In this document: positions 1-7,772 of the stretch, piece by piece
How positions within the stretch are numbered: position 1 is the first letter of the stretch
How the letters are laid out: each line of letters starts with the position of its first letter
Assembly: GCA_947646015.1 (NCBI GenBank)
Contig: CANSEY010000018.1
Location: 19,275-83,274, forward strand
Direction of reading: 5' to 3'
Source: an uncultured Bacteroides sp.
Lineage (GTDB): Bacteria > Bacteroidota > Bacteroidia > Bacteroidales > Bacteroidaceae
DNA: 64,000 bases
Position numbers and translations under genes: made by a program
The notes under the pieces: model-generated
Databases searched by the model: none
Told to the model about the DNA's origin: nothing
What the model saw: the letters and a program-made list of their open reading frames with translations, nothing else

Positions 1-606
1 GTTGCCGAACTGGCTTTGGGCATGATGGTATACGCCGTTCGTAACTTCTATAACGGTACTTCCGGTACAGAATTGATGGGCAAGAAACTGGGTATCCATG
101 CATACGGAAACGTTGGTCGTAACGTTGCCCGTGTAGCTAAAGGCTTCGGAATGGAAGTGTACGCCTACGACGCTTTCTGTCCGAAAGAAGTGATCGAGAA
201 AGATGGCGTGAAGGCACTTGACTCTGCAGAAGAACTGTACAAGACTTGTCAGGTAGTGTCTCTTCATATCCCGGCAACTGCTGAAACGAAGAACTCTATC
301 AACTACGCTTTGCTGAAAGAGATGCCAAAAGGCGCTATGCTGGTGAACACTGCCCGTAAGGAAGTGATCAACGAAGCCGAGCTGATCAAATTGATGGAAG
401 ACCGTGCCGACTTCAAGTATATGACAGATATCATGCCTGCTGCTAATGTGGAATTTGCTGAGAAGTTTGCAGGACGTTATTTCTCTACTCCGAAGAAGAT
501 GGGTGCACAGACTGCCGAAGCAAATATCAATGCCGGTATTGCTGCCGCTCAACAGATTGTTGGTTTCTTGAAAGACGGTTGCGAGAAGTTCAGAGTAAAC
601 AAATAA
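1..606 (+). CDS. serA: D-3-phosphoglycerate dehydrogenase, C-terminal part (5' end outside window)
   Basis: Cytosolic enzyme of serine synthesis that oxidises 3-phosphoglycerate to 3-phosphohydroxypyruvate with NAD+. The reading frame is open from base 1, so the N-terminus lies outside the window; 201 residues are visible. They hold the Rossmann nucleotide-binding segment (LGIHAYGNVGRNVARV), the substrate/catalytic Arg region (VNTARKEVINEAEL) and the C-terminal helix. There is no ACT regulatory domain: the protein ends shortly after the dehydrogenase fold at FRVNK. The position that holds the catalytic His in E. coli SerA (PHIGG) reads PKKMGAQTAEAN here, so Lys replaces His. This matches what is known of the short type III enzymes of Bacteroidales and Entamoeba. 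A DUF1015 gene follows on the same strand. Confidence 0.9.
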   Translation, partial: VAELALGMMVYAVRNFYNGTSGTELMGKKLGIHAYGNVGRNVARVAKGFGMEVYAYDAFCPKEVIEKDGVKALDSAEELYKTCQVVSLHIPATAETKNSINYALLKEMPKGAMLVNTARKEVINEAELIKLMEDRADFKYMTDIMPAANVEFAEKFAGRYFSTPKKMGAQTAEANINAGIAAAQQIVGFLKDGCEKFRVNK

Positions 607-700
607 TGAGATGAATAGTAAGACTGCTTATCGTTGTTCAGTCACTTATTTGATGATAGGTGCTGGTGTACATTAAGTAGTATATTCAGAAATATGTTAT

Positions 701-736
701 CAGATTTCGCCCTCGGCTTTTGCGAGGGCGTATCTG
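701..736 (+). terminator. Hairpin between serA and the DUF1015 gene
   Basis: A GC-rich 8-bp stem (CGCCCTCG with CGAGGGCG, loop GCTTTTG) sits in the 160-bp gap after serA, with further A-T pairs outside it. The T-run after it is poor (TTGT), so it may be a weak terminator or attenuator, or may protect the serA 3' end, rather than a full stop. Confidence 0.5.
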
Positions 737-767
737 TTGTACTAATCTTAAAAACATACCATGACTT

Positions 768-2015
768 ATGGCTATTATCAAACCTTTTAAGGGCGTTCGC
801 CCTCCACAAGACCTGGTTGAACAGGTTGCTTCCCGTCCTTACGATGTATTAAACTCAGAAGAAGCGCGTACAGAAGCAGCTGGAAATGAAAAATCCCTTT
901 ATCATATCATTAAGCCCGAGATTGACTTTCCTGTTGGTACGGATGAACACGATGAACGTGTTTATGAGAAAGCTGCCGAAAACTTCCGGCTGTTTCAGGA
1001 TAAAGGCTGGTTAGTGCAGGATGCAAAGGAAAACTATTACATCTATGCCCAGACCATGAACGGGAAAACTCAGTATGGACTGGTAGTAGGCGCTTATGTT
1101 CCTGACTATATGAACGGTATCATCAAGAAGCATGAGCTTACCCGTCGTGATAAGGAAGAAGACCGTATGAAGCACGTTCGTGTGAACAATGCGAATATCG
1201 AACCTGTATTCTTTGCCTATCCCGATAATGCGAAATTGGATACAATCATTCGGAAATACACTGCCGAAAAGCCTGTTTACGACTTTATCGCTCCGGGTGA
1301 TGGCTTCGGACATACTTTCTGGATTGTTGACCAGGACGAAGATATCGCTGCAATTACTGCAGAATTTGCTAAAATGCCGGCATTATATATTGCCGACGGG
1401 CATCATCGTTCCGCTGCTGCTGCTCTGGTAGGTGCCGAGAAAGCAAAGCAAAACGCGAACCATCGTGGCGATGAAGAGTATAACTATTTCATGGCTGTAT
1501 GTTTCCCTGCCAATCAATTGACTATCATCGACTATAACCGTGTAGTAAAAGACCTCAACGGGCTGACTCCCGAACAATTTCTTGCTGCATTGGATAAGAA
1601 TTTTGTTGTAGAAGAAAAGGGTACAGATATCTATAAACCGTCCGGTTTGCACAATTTCTCCCTCTATCTTGGCGACAAGTGGTATAGTCTGACGGCAAAG
1701 GCAGGTACATACAATGACAATGATCCTATCGGCGTGCTTGACGTTACTATTTCTTCCAATCTGATTTTAGATGAGATTTTAGGAATCAAAGACCTCCGTT
1801 CGGATAAGCGTATTGACTTTGTAGGCGGTATCCGCGGTTTGGGAGAATTGAAGAAGCGTGTTGACAGTGGAGAAATGAAAGTAGCTCTGGCTCTTTATCC
1901 CGTATCCATGAAGCAATTGATGGATATTGCCGATACTGGCAACATTATGCCTCCCAAAACGACTTGGTTTGAACCGAAACTTCGTTCAGGATTGGTTATC
2001 CATAAGTTGGATTAA
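768..2015 (+). CDS. DUF1015 family protein
   Basis: A 415-residue soluble protein of the DUF1015 family, recognised from the opening PFKGVRPPQDLVEQVASRPYDVL, the central IADGHHRSAAAAL motif (about residues 206-218) and the C-terminal region around SDKRIDFVGG. No signal peptide or membrane segment is seen. The biochemical role of this family is not settled. Its position 160 bp downstream of serA on the same strand suggests a link to serine or phosphoserine metabolism, but that is inference from context. ATG at 768 gives the family's typical N-terminus. A strong terminator follows at 2039. Confidence 0.85.
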   Translation: MAIIKPFKGVRPPQDLVEQVASRPYDVLNSEEARTEAAGNEKSLYHIIKPEIDFPVGTDEHDERVYEKAAENFRLFQDKGWLVQDAKENYYIYAQTMNGKTQYGLVVGAYVPDYMNGIIKKHELTRRDKEEDRMKHVRVNNANIEPVFFAYPDNAKLDTIIRKYTAEKPVYDFIAPGDGFGHTFWIVDQDEDIAAITAEFAKMPALYIADGHHRSAAAALVGAEKAKQNANHRGDEEYNYFMAVCFPANQLTIIDYNRVVKDLNGLTPEQFLAALDKNFVVEEKGTDIYKPSGLHNFSLYLGDKWYSLTAKAGTYNDNDPIGVLDVTISSNLILDEILGIKDLRSDKRIDFVGGIRGLGELKKRVDSGEMKVALALYPVSMKQLMDIADTGNIMPPKTTWFEPKLRSGLVIHKLD

Positions 2016-2038
2016 GACATATTCTATATAGAAAATAG

Positions 2039-2096
2039 AGCGGTCAATCTCTCACAATCAACAGGACATTTGTGAGAGATTGACCGCTTGTTTTTG
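2039..2096 (+). terminator. Rho-independent terminator after DUF1015
   Basis: Perfect 19-bp stem (2039-2057 with 2070-2088), 12-nt loop, followed by TGTTTTTG. It ends the serA-DUF1015 unit. Its right arm begins a 22-bp-period repeat array (next entry). Confidence 0.85.
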
Positions 2097-2213
2097 TATA
2101 AATGACCGCCCGATTCCGTTAAAACGACCACCCGACTACCTCCAATTGACTGCTTGATTGCACCCCATCGACCGTTTGACTGCATGAAATGAAGCGCTCG
2201 TTTCAATGAGAAG
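2082..2213. repeat. 22-bp-period degenerate array A
   Basis: A motif close to GACCGCYYGAYT begins at 2082, 2104, 2126, 2148 and 2170, exactly 22 bp apart, with a weaker sixth unit at 2192. About half of each unit is conserved and the rest is not. The first unit is part of the right arm of the terminator at 2039-2096. No ORF runs through it. The period equals about two helical turns. Confidence 0.75.
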
Positions 2214-2258
2214 CTCTAATATTTTCGAACAGCAGATGGAATTTCGTCAAGAAAGCCG

Positions 2259-2266
2259 TATCTTTG
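2259..2266 (+). promoter_or_regulatory. Putative -7 box of yigZ
   Basis: TATCTTTG matches the Bacteroides sigma-ABfr -7 consensus TAnnTTTG and ends only four bases before the yigZ ATG at 2271. If it is used, transcription would begin at or next to the start codon, giving a leaderless or nearly leaderless mRNA. No convincing -33 TTTG lies at the usual distance. Confidence 0.5.
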
Positions 2267-2270
2267 CGGC

Positions 2271-2879
2271 ATGACTGCTGAAGATACTTATAAAACTATC
2301 GTCGAACCTTCCGAAGGTATTTATACAGAAAAGCGAAGCAAGTTTATTGCCATCGCCTTGCCTGTGCGTACCCTTGATGAGATAAAAGCGCATCTTGAAA
2401 CGTATCAGAAGAAGTATTATGATGCACGGCACGTGTGCTATGCTTATATGTTAGGTGCAGCGCGAAAGGATTTTCGAGCCAATGATAACGGTGAACCTTC
2501 GGGAACGGCGGGAAAGCCCATTCTCGGGCAAATTAACTCTAATGAACTGACTGATATTCTGATTATTGTAGTCCGTTATTTCGGTGGAATCAAGTTAGGA
2601 ACGAGCGGACTGATTGTAGCTTATAAAGCAGCTGCTGCCGAAGCAATATCTGCCGCTACCATTATAGAAAAAACGGTAGATGAAGAAGTGACCGTAATGT
2701 TTGAATATCCTTTTATGAACGATATCATGCGTATTGTAAAGGAGGAAGAACCGGAAATTCTCAGCCAATCGTACGATATGGATTGCAGCATGACGTTGTG
2801 TATTCGTCGTTCCATGATGCCCAAACTGCGTGCACGATTGGAGAAAGTGGAGACCGCAAGGATTCTTGATGAAGAGTAA
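2271..2879 (+). CDS. YigZ/IMPACT family protein
   Basis: A 202-residue cytosolic protein of the YigZ/UPF0029-IMPACT family. The N-terminal domain carries the hallmark run YTEKRSKFIAIALPV, then ARHVCYAYMLG, NDNGEPSGTAGKPIL and VVRYFGGIKLGTSGLI (about residues 18-120). A shorter C-terminal ferredoxin-like domain follows. Length is normal. Members relate to eukaryotic IMPACT, a translation regulator, but the bacterial function is unproven. The ATG at 2271 is supported by the conserved N-terminus. The HpaII-like gene starts 21 bp downstream, so the two are probably co-transcribed. Confidence 0.9.
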   Translation: MTAEDTYKTIVEPSEGIYTEKRSKFIAIALPVRTLDEIKAHLETYQKKYYDARHVCYAYMLGAARKDFRANDNGEPSGTAGKPILGQINSNELTDILIIVVRYFGGIKLGTSGLIVAYKAAAAEAISAATIIEKTVDEEVTVMFEYPFMNDIMRIVKEEEPEILSQSYDMDCSMTLCIRRSMMPKLRARLEKVETARILDEE

Positions 2880-2900
2880 AATAAAGAAAAATAAGAATAT

Positions 2901-3986
2901 ATGGCATTTGAAGCAACAAAAAGAGAATGGTGTGAACTGTATACTTTCTTCCGTCTGCTGACAGAAGGAAAAGTAACGTTGGGTACGGCTAAGGCAAAGA
3001 AAGGAGAAATCGACTGGCCTATCGCAATGATTCAACGGGAGGAACATGACGGAACACGCTGCTACTATATAGAAAAAGAGATGGTCCGCATCAAAGGAGA
3101 AAATAGTGAGAAATCCGTTCCCCGGGAAGATTTCGGGATTGTGGCAGATTTGATTTTGCAGGCTGTCAAGTCCTCTTCGGAGGATGAAGTCACTTCTCCG
3201 GATGGAGTGGAAGAGTTTTTGGATGAAGTCGCAATTTTCGATCTGGAAGCGAAGACGGAAGATCGTACCGATTTTTATATTGCCTTCTGGCATCCGGAGG
3301 CACCGTTGAGCGGGTTCAGCGTTCGTTCGCGATTGGGTGCTATGAATCCGCTGTTGGACGGAGGCCGTGCGGCTAACTTGAAACTGGAACAGAGCGGAGT
3401 CAAATTTGCAACACCTACGGTGAATAAGATTAATGCGTTGCCGGAAACCCCTAATGAAGTAGCAGAACGAATGTTGCTGATTGAGCGCTTGGGTGGTGTA
3501 CTCAAATACTCGGACGTGGCAGATCGGGTATTCCGTAGCAATCTTTTAATGATTGACTTACACTTTCCTCGTGTGCTGACAGAAATGGTGCGCATCATGC
3601 ACTTGGACGACATCACCCGTATCAGTGAACTGACGGAAGTAATCAAACAGATGAACCCGTTGAAAATAAAAGATGAATTGGTAAACAAACATGGTTTCTA
3701 TGAGTTTAAAGTGAAGCAATTCCTGATGGCATTAGCCTTGGGTATGCGTCCGGCAAAGATATATACTGGACAGGATTCGGCTGTTGAAGGTATCCTGTTG
3801 ATGGATGGGAGTGGGGAAGTTCTTTGCTATCACAAGTCAGAGAAACCGGTTATGGAGGACTTCCTGTTCCTGAATACCCGTTTGGAGAAAGGTTCTCTGG
3901 ATAAAGACAAATACGGCTTTTTGGAAAGAGAGAACGGTACGTATTACTTCAAACTGAATGCAAAGATCGGATTGGTAAAACGATAA
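2901..3986 (+). CDS. HpaII-like restriction endonuclease family protein
   Basis: A 361-residue soluble protein that I place in the HpaII restriction endonuclease family (known target CCGG). The support is the opening KREWCELYTFFRLLTEGKV, the central FYIAFWHPEAPLSGFSVRSRLGAM (about residues 126-149) and the following N-x-L segment, which resemble the family's GFSIKS-x-LG core. No cytosine methyltransferase gene lies in the window, and the neighbours are housekeeping genes. The putative catalytic Lys of the family core appears as Arg (SVRS), so activity is doubtful. It could instead be a domesticated nuclease or a Bacteroidales-specific relative with another role. The family assignment is from memory of conserved segments. 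Confidence 0.55.
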   Translation: MAFEATKREWCELYTFFRLLTEGKVTLGTAKAKKGEIDWPIAMIQREEHDGTRCYYIEKEMVRIKGENSEKSVPREDFGIVADLILQAVKSSSEDEVTSPDGVEEFLDEVAIFDLEAKTEDRTDFYIAFWHPEAPLSGFSVRSRLGAMNPLLDGGRAANLKLEQSGVKFATPTVNKINALPETPNEVAERMLLIERLGGVLKYSDVADRVFRSNLLMIDLHFPRVLTEMVRIMHLDDITRISELTEVIKQMNPLKIKDELVNKHGFYEFKVKQFLMALALGMRPAKIYTGQDSAVEGILLMDGSGEVLCYHKSEKPVMEDFLFLNTRLEKGSLDKDKYGFLERENGTYYFKLNAKIGLVKR

Positions 3987-4028
3987 ATGCAAGTGGTGAA
4001 CGAGTTGTAAGTATAGTAAATATAGTAT

Positions 4029-4598
4029 ATGAAAACGAATGAAGTTTTAGAAAATATCAAAGCACGTCGTAGTGTACGGGCTTATACTGACCGGCAAGTT
4101 TCGGAAGAAGACTTACAGGCTATTCTGGAAGCTGCCACTTTTGCACCCAGTGGGATGCATTTGGAGACATGGCATTTTACCGCTATTCAGAATGCAGATA
4201 AACTGGCAGAATTGAATGAACGGATTAAAGGCGCTTTTGCTAAAAGCGATGAACCGAAATTACAGGAACGTGGTCATAGCAAGGCGTATTGCTGTTATTA
4301 TCATGCCCCGACTTTGGTGATCGTGTCCAACGAACCCACTCAATGGTGGGCCGGCATGGATTGTGCCTGCGCGATTGAGAATATGTTTTTGGCTACCCAT
4401 TCTCTGGGAATCGGATCTTGCTGGATCAATCAGTTGGGTACGACTTGCGATGATCCCGAAGTTCGTGAATTTATAAGCTCTTTGGGTGTACCGGAGAATC
4501 ATAAAGTATATGGCTGTGTAGCTTTAGGATATGTTGATCCTAAAATCTCACTAAGGGAGAAAATGGTAAAAGCCGGAACAGTGACTGTTGTCAGATAG
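4029..4598 (+). CDS. Nitroreductase family protein
   Basis: A 189-residue FMN-dependent oxidoreductase of the nitroreductase fold. The N-terminal IKARRSVRAYTDRQVSEEDL is the classic FMN-phosphate-binding Arg-Ser motif, followed by EAATFAPSGMHLETWHF. The C-terminal half has MDCACAIENMFLATHSLGIGSCWI and LGYVDP. Such enzymes reduce nitro compounds, quinones or flavins with NAD(P)H; the physiological substrate cannot be read from sequence. The start is the first ATG. It is followed by a bidirectional terminator shared with the convergent gcvP. Confidence 0.9.
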   Translation: MKTNEVLENIKARRSVRAYTDRQVSEEDLQAILEAATFAPSGMHLETWHFTAIQNADKLAELNERIKGAFAKSDEPKLQERGHSKAYCCYYHAPTLVIVSNEPTQWWAGMDCACAIENMFLATHSLGIGSCWINQLGTTCDDPEVREFISSLGVPENHKVYGCVALGYVDPKISLREKMVKAGTVTVVR

Positions 4599-4687
4599 AA
4601 CCAGACTATGTTTTCGACAAACATGGAATGGAATGAAGAGCAGCATGATAACCGTAAGGTTTCGGAGTCGCTTCTTATGTTCATTTA

Positions 4688-4764
4688 GCTCGGTGCTTAT
4701 TGGAATACGCTCGGTGCTTAACAAAGGTAAGCCCGGAGCTCACATTTGCTGAGCTCCGGGCTTA
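4688..4764. repeat. 21-22-bp-period degenerate array B
   Basis: The 12-mer GCTCGGTGCTTA occurs identically at 4688 and 4709, then as GCCCGGAGCTCA at 4731 and GCTCCGGGCTTA at 4753 (spacings 21, 22, 22). The last two units are the arms of the terminator at 4729-4770. The motif is the reverse complement of that in array C (24914-25023). Confidence 0.7.
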
Positions 4765-4770
4765 TTTTTT
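4729..4770. terminator. Bidirectional terminator between nitroreductase and gcvP
   Basis: A perfect 14-bp stem (4729-4742 with 4750-4763), 7-nt loop and a T-tract on the plus strand. It lies between the convergent nitroreductase and gcvP genes. Confidence 0.85.
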
Positions 4771-4800
4771 CATGTACGGATTTCCTTTGAAAGCTTCTTC

Positions 4801-7650
4801 TTATTCGAACGTTCCGTAGCGGGTCGGCAATAATTTCCGGTCTCCCAACGTATTGTCTACGCGAGCCACATTCACCCAGAACTTATTCTCACGCACGCTT
4901 TCTATCGGATACGCTGCTTTCTCACGTGTGTAGGAATGTTCCCAGTTATCATTCACAATTTCATATTCCGGATGCGGGGCGTTGACTAATACATTATCAT
5001 TCTTATCTGCTTCTTCGTTTTTCACTTCCTGGATTTCTTTCCATATATTCAGCATGACGTCTATAAAGTTGTTCAACTCCGCCAGGCTTTCGCTTTCAGT
5101 AGGTTCAATCATCAATGTGCCGTGAACAGGGAAGGAGAGAGTCGGTGCATGATAGCCGTAGTCCATCAGACGCTTCGCGATGTCATTTTCTGAGATACCC
5201 GTTTCTTCATGTACCTTGCGGCATTCCAGAATCATTTCATGTCCGACGAAACCGGTAGCTCCCCGATAAACAATACCGTAAGTATCTTTTAGACAGGCAG
5301 CCAGATAGTTGGCATTGAGAATGGCTATTTTAGTAGCCTGAGTCAAGCCTTCGGTACCCATCATCCGGATGTAGCCGTATGTGATAGGCAAGATACCCGC
5401 ACTGCCGAACGGAGCTGCGGAAACCTGATTTTGCGTACTGCCGAAGATCGAATGTCCCGGCAAGAATGGAACCAGATGCTCAGCTACACAGATAGGGCCT
5501 ACACCCGGACCGCCGCCGCCATGTGGTGAAGCAAACGTCTTGTGCAAATTCAAGTGACAAACGTCTGCACCTATAAATCCCGGATTGGTCAATCCTACCT
5601 GTGCATTCATGTTGGCACCATCCATATATACTTGTGCGCCACAAGCGTGGATGATTTCACAGATTTCCTTTATTTCCGTCTCGAAGATACCATGCGTTGA
5701 CGGATAGGTGATCATCAGTGCAGCCAGTGCTTCCTTGTTCTCTTCGGCTTTGGCACGCAGGTCGCCCATATCTACGTTTCCTTGCTCGTCGCAAGCGCAG
5801 GTGACGGTTTCAAATCCGGCTTGTATGGCAGATGCAGGATTCGTACCGTGTGCCGAAGCCGGAATCAATATTTTGTTGCGATGTCCTTGACCAATACTTT
5901 CAAGATACGCACGGATAACTCGCAGACCGGCATATTCTCCCGCAGCACCCGAGTTCGGCTGCAGGCTGACACCTGCAAATCCGGTAATAACCTTCAAGTC
6001 CTCGCTCAAATTGCTGATCAATTCACGATATCCTTCCGCCTGATCTTCCGGCACCAACGGATGCATGCTCATAAACTCCGGACGGCTTAAAGGAAGCATT
6101 TCAGCGGCTGCGTTGAGCTTCATCGTACACGATCCGAGGGAAATCATGGACTGGGCCAATGAAATATCCTTCCGATCCAGACGTTTGATGTAGCGCATCA
6201 TTTCCGTTTCCGTATGATAGTTGGAGAACACCTCGTGCGTGAGGAAAGGCGTGGTGCGTTTCAGTGCTTTGTCAATATTGCTCTTTTCCGGCACGTCCTC
6301 TACCTTCTGATAATCTTTCCCGGCGGCAATGGCAAAGATGGAAAGCAACACGTTCGTAGCTGCTACATCTGTCGTTTCATCGATGCTGAAACCTACGTCT
6401 CCGTTCTCGTAATAGCGCAGGTTCACTTCCTTGCTTAGTGCGATCGTGCGAATCTGCTGCGCCGAAACGTGTTCCGGCAACTCGAAACGTAGCGTATCGA
6501 AATATTGTGCATTGACTTGCGTATATCCGAATTTCTTTAATTGCTTGTCGAGGAAGACAGTGATGCTATGAATACGCGAAGCAATCGTTCTGATTCCTTC
6601 CTGTCCGTGATATACAGCGTAGAAACCTGCCATCGTAGCGAGTAATGCCTGAGCCGTGCAAATATTGGAAGTGGCTTTTTCGCGTTTGATATGCTGTTCG
6701 CGTGTCTGCAAAGCCATTCGGTAGCAGAGTTTGCCGTATTTGTCTTTGGACCATCCGATGATGCGTCCCGGCATGTTCCGCTTGTACTCGTCACGTGTGG
6801 CGAAGTAGGCTGCCGAAGGGCCACCGTAAAACATTGGTGTACCCAGACGTTGTGTTGTACCGAATACGATATCCGCTCCCCATTCTCCCGGAGGAGTCAG
6901 CAGGGCAAGACTCAGAATGTCAGCGGCAACGGCAACTTTGCAGTCTGCTTCATGTGCCTTTTTTGTGAAGTCGGCATAGTCTTCCACATTACCGCTGGAG
7001 TTAGGATATTGCAGGATGCAGGCGAAGATTTCCGGTGAGGGTTCAAACTCTTTATATTTGCCTGTGCGCAATTCGATGCCTTGTGGAATGGCACGTGTGG
7101 TCATTACTGCCAAGGTCTGCGGGAAGATGTTTTCGTCCACAAAGACTATGTTGGCACCTGCTTTCTGTTGGGCACGCGAACGCAGAGCATACATCATGGT
7201 TACGGCTTCGGCGGCGGCAGTCGCTTCATCCAGCAGTGAGCAGTTGGCGAGCGGCATAGCGGTGAGGTCACAGACGGCAGTCTGGAAATTCATCAACGCT
7301 TCCAGTCTTCCTTGCGACACTTCTGTCTGATAAGGCGTGTAAGAAGTATACCATACGGGATTTTCGAATACATTCCGTTGGATAACGGCAGGAGTAATCG
7401 TATTATACCACCCCAATCCGATGTATGTCGTATACAGTTTGTTTTTACTTGCCAGGTCGGCAATGTGTTTTCCAAATTCGTATTCCGTCAACGGCTTGGC
7501 CAGTGCCAGCGGTTCCTTCAGTCGGATGTTGGCAGGGATGGTTTTGTTGATCAGTTCATCCAGTGAGTCTACGCCTATTTTGCGGAGCATCACAGCTGTG
7601 TCTTCTTCATTGATGCCGATGTGACGGCTAGCTAACAAATCTGTTTTCAT
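4801..7650 (-). CDS. gcvP: Glycine dehydrogenase (aminomethyl-transferring), P-protein
   Basis: Full-length (949 residues) fused P-protein of the glycine cleavage system. With PLP it decarboxylates glycine and passes the aminomethyl group to lipoylated H-protein. The opening ASRHIGINEEDTAVMLRKIG and the N-terminal domain with SLLDEATAAAEA are typical. In the C-terminal half, SAHGTNPASA and DVCHLNLHKTFASPHGGGGP (about residue 700) hold the PLP-binding Lys. The single polypeptide is the long form rather than the split gcvPA/gcvPB pair. gcvT and gcvH are not in the window. A 20-bp perfect inverted repeat lies upstream. Unlinked lipB at 19 kb makes lipoyl groups needed by H-protein. Confidence 0.97.
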   Translation of the reverse strand: MKTDLLASRHIGINEEDTAVMLRKIGVDSLDELINKTIPANIRLKEPLALAKPLTEYEFGKHIADLASKNKLYTTYIGLGWYNTITPAVIQRNVFENPVWYTSYTPYQTEVSQGRLEALMNFQTAVCDLTAMPLANCSLLDEATAAAEAVTMMYALRSRAQQKAGANIVFVDENIFPQTLAVMTTRAIPQGIELRTGKYKEFEPSPEIFACILQYPNSSGNVEDYADFTKKAHEADCKVAVAADILSLALLTPPGEWGADIVFGTTQRLGTPMFYGGPSAAYFATRDEYKRNMPGRIIGWSKDKYGKLCYRMALQTREQHIKREKATSNICTAQALLATMAGFYAVYHGQEGIRTIASRIHSITVFLDKQLKKFGYTQVNAQYFDTLRFELPEHVSAQQIRTIALSKEVNLRYYENGDVGFSIDETTDVAATNVLLSIFAIAAGKDYQKVEDVPEKSNIDKALKRTTPFLTHEVFSNYHTETEMMRYIKRLDRKDISLAQSMISLGSCTMKLNAAAEMLPLSRPEFMSMHPLVPEDQAEGYRELISNLSEDLKVITGFAGVSLQPNSGAAGEYAGLRVIRAYLESIGQGHRNKILIPASAHGTNPASAIQAGFETVTCACDEQGNVDMGDLRAKAEENKEALAALMITYPSTHGIFETEIKEICEIIHACGAQVYMDGANMNAQVGLTNPGFIGADVCHLNLHKTFASPHGGGGPGVGPICVAEHLVPFLPGHSIFGSTQNQVSAAPFGSAGILPITYGYIRMMGTEGLTQATKIAILNANYLAACLKDTYGIVYRGATGFVGHEMILECRKVHEETGISENDIAKRLMDYGYHAPTLSFPVHGTLMIEPTESESLAELNNFIDVMLNIWKEIQEVKNEEADKNDNVLVNAPHPEYEIVNDNWEHSYTREKAAYPIESVRENKFWVNVARVDNTLGDRKLLPTRYGTFE

Positions 7651-7670
7651 AATTTATGGGGGATGTTTTT

Positions 7671-7760
7671 AAGTAATAGGTAATAAGTAATAAGTAATAT
7701 CCATGCGGATAAATATACTGGCAGCTACGATTATTACCTGTTACTTATTACCTATTACTT
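7671..7760. repeat. Long inverted repeat between the hydrolase gene and gcvP
   Basis: The 20 bases at 7671-7690 are the exact reverse complement of 7741-7760, and both arms are built from iterated GTAATA-type words. The 50-nt loop holds CCATGCGGATA, a word also seen beside the inverted repeat at 18.0 kb. It lies in the 120-bp gap between two minus-strand genes and could be a small mobile repeat or an mRNA-processing hairpin. Confidence 0.75.
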
Positions 7761-7772
7761 GTATTCTTTTTT

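Noticed and set aside
634-852. 72-codon plus-strand frame between serA and DUF1015
   Set aside because: It overlaps the intergenic hairpin and the start of DUF1015 and shows no protein-like features.
2082-2213. CRISPR array
   Set aside because: Units are only 22 bp, half of each is variable, and there are no true 25-40 bp identical repeats or cas genes in the window.
2595-3293. 232-codon minus-strand frame
   Set aside because: It overlaps yigZ and the HpaII-like gene, both clearly coding on the plus strand.
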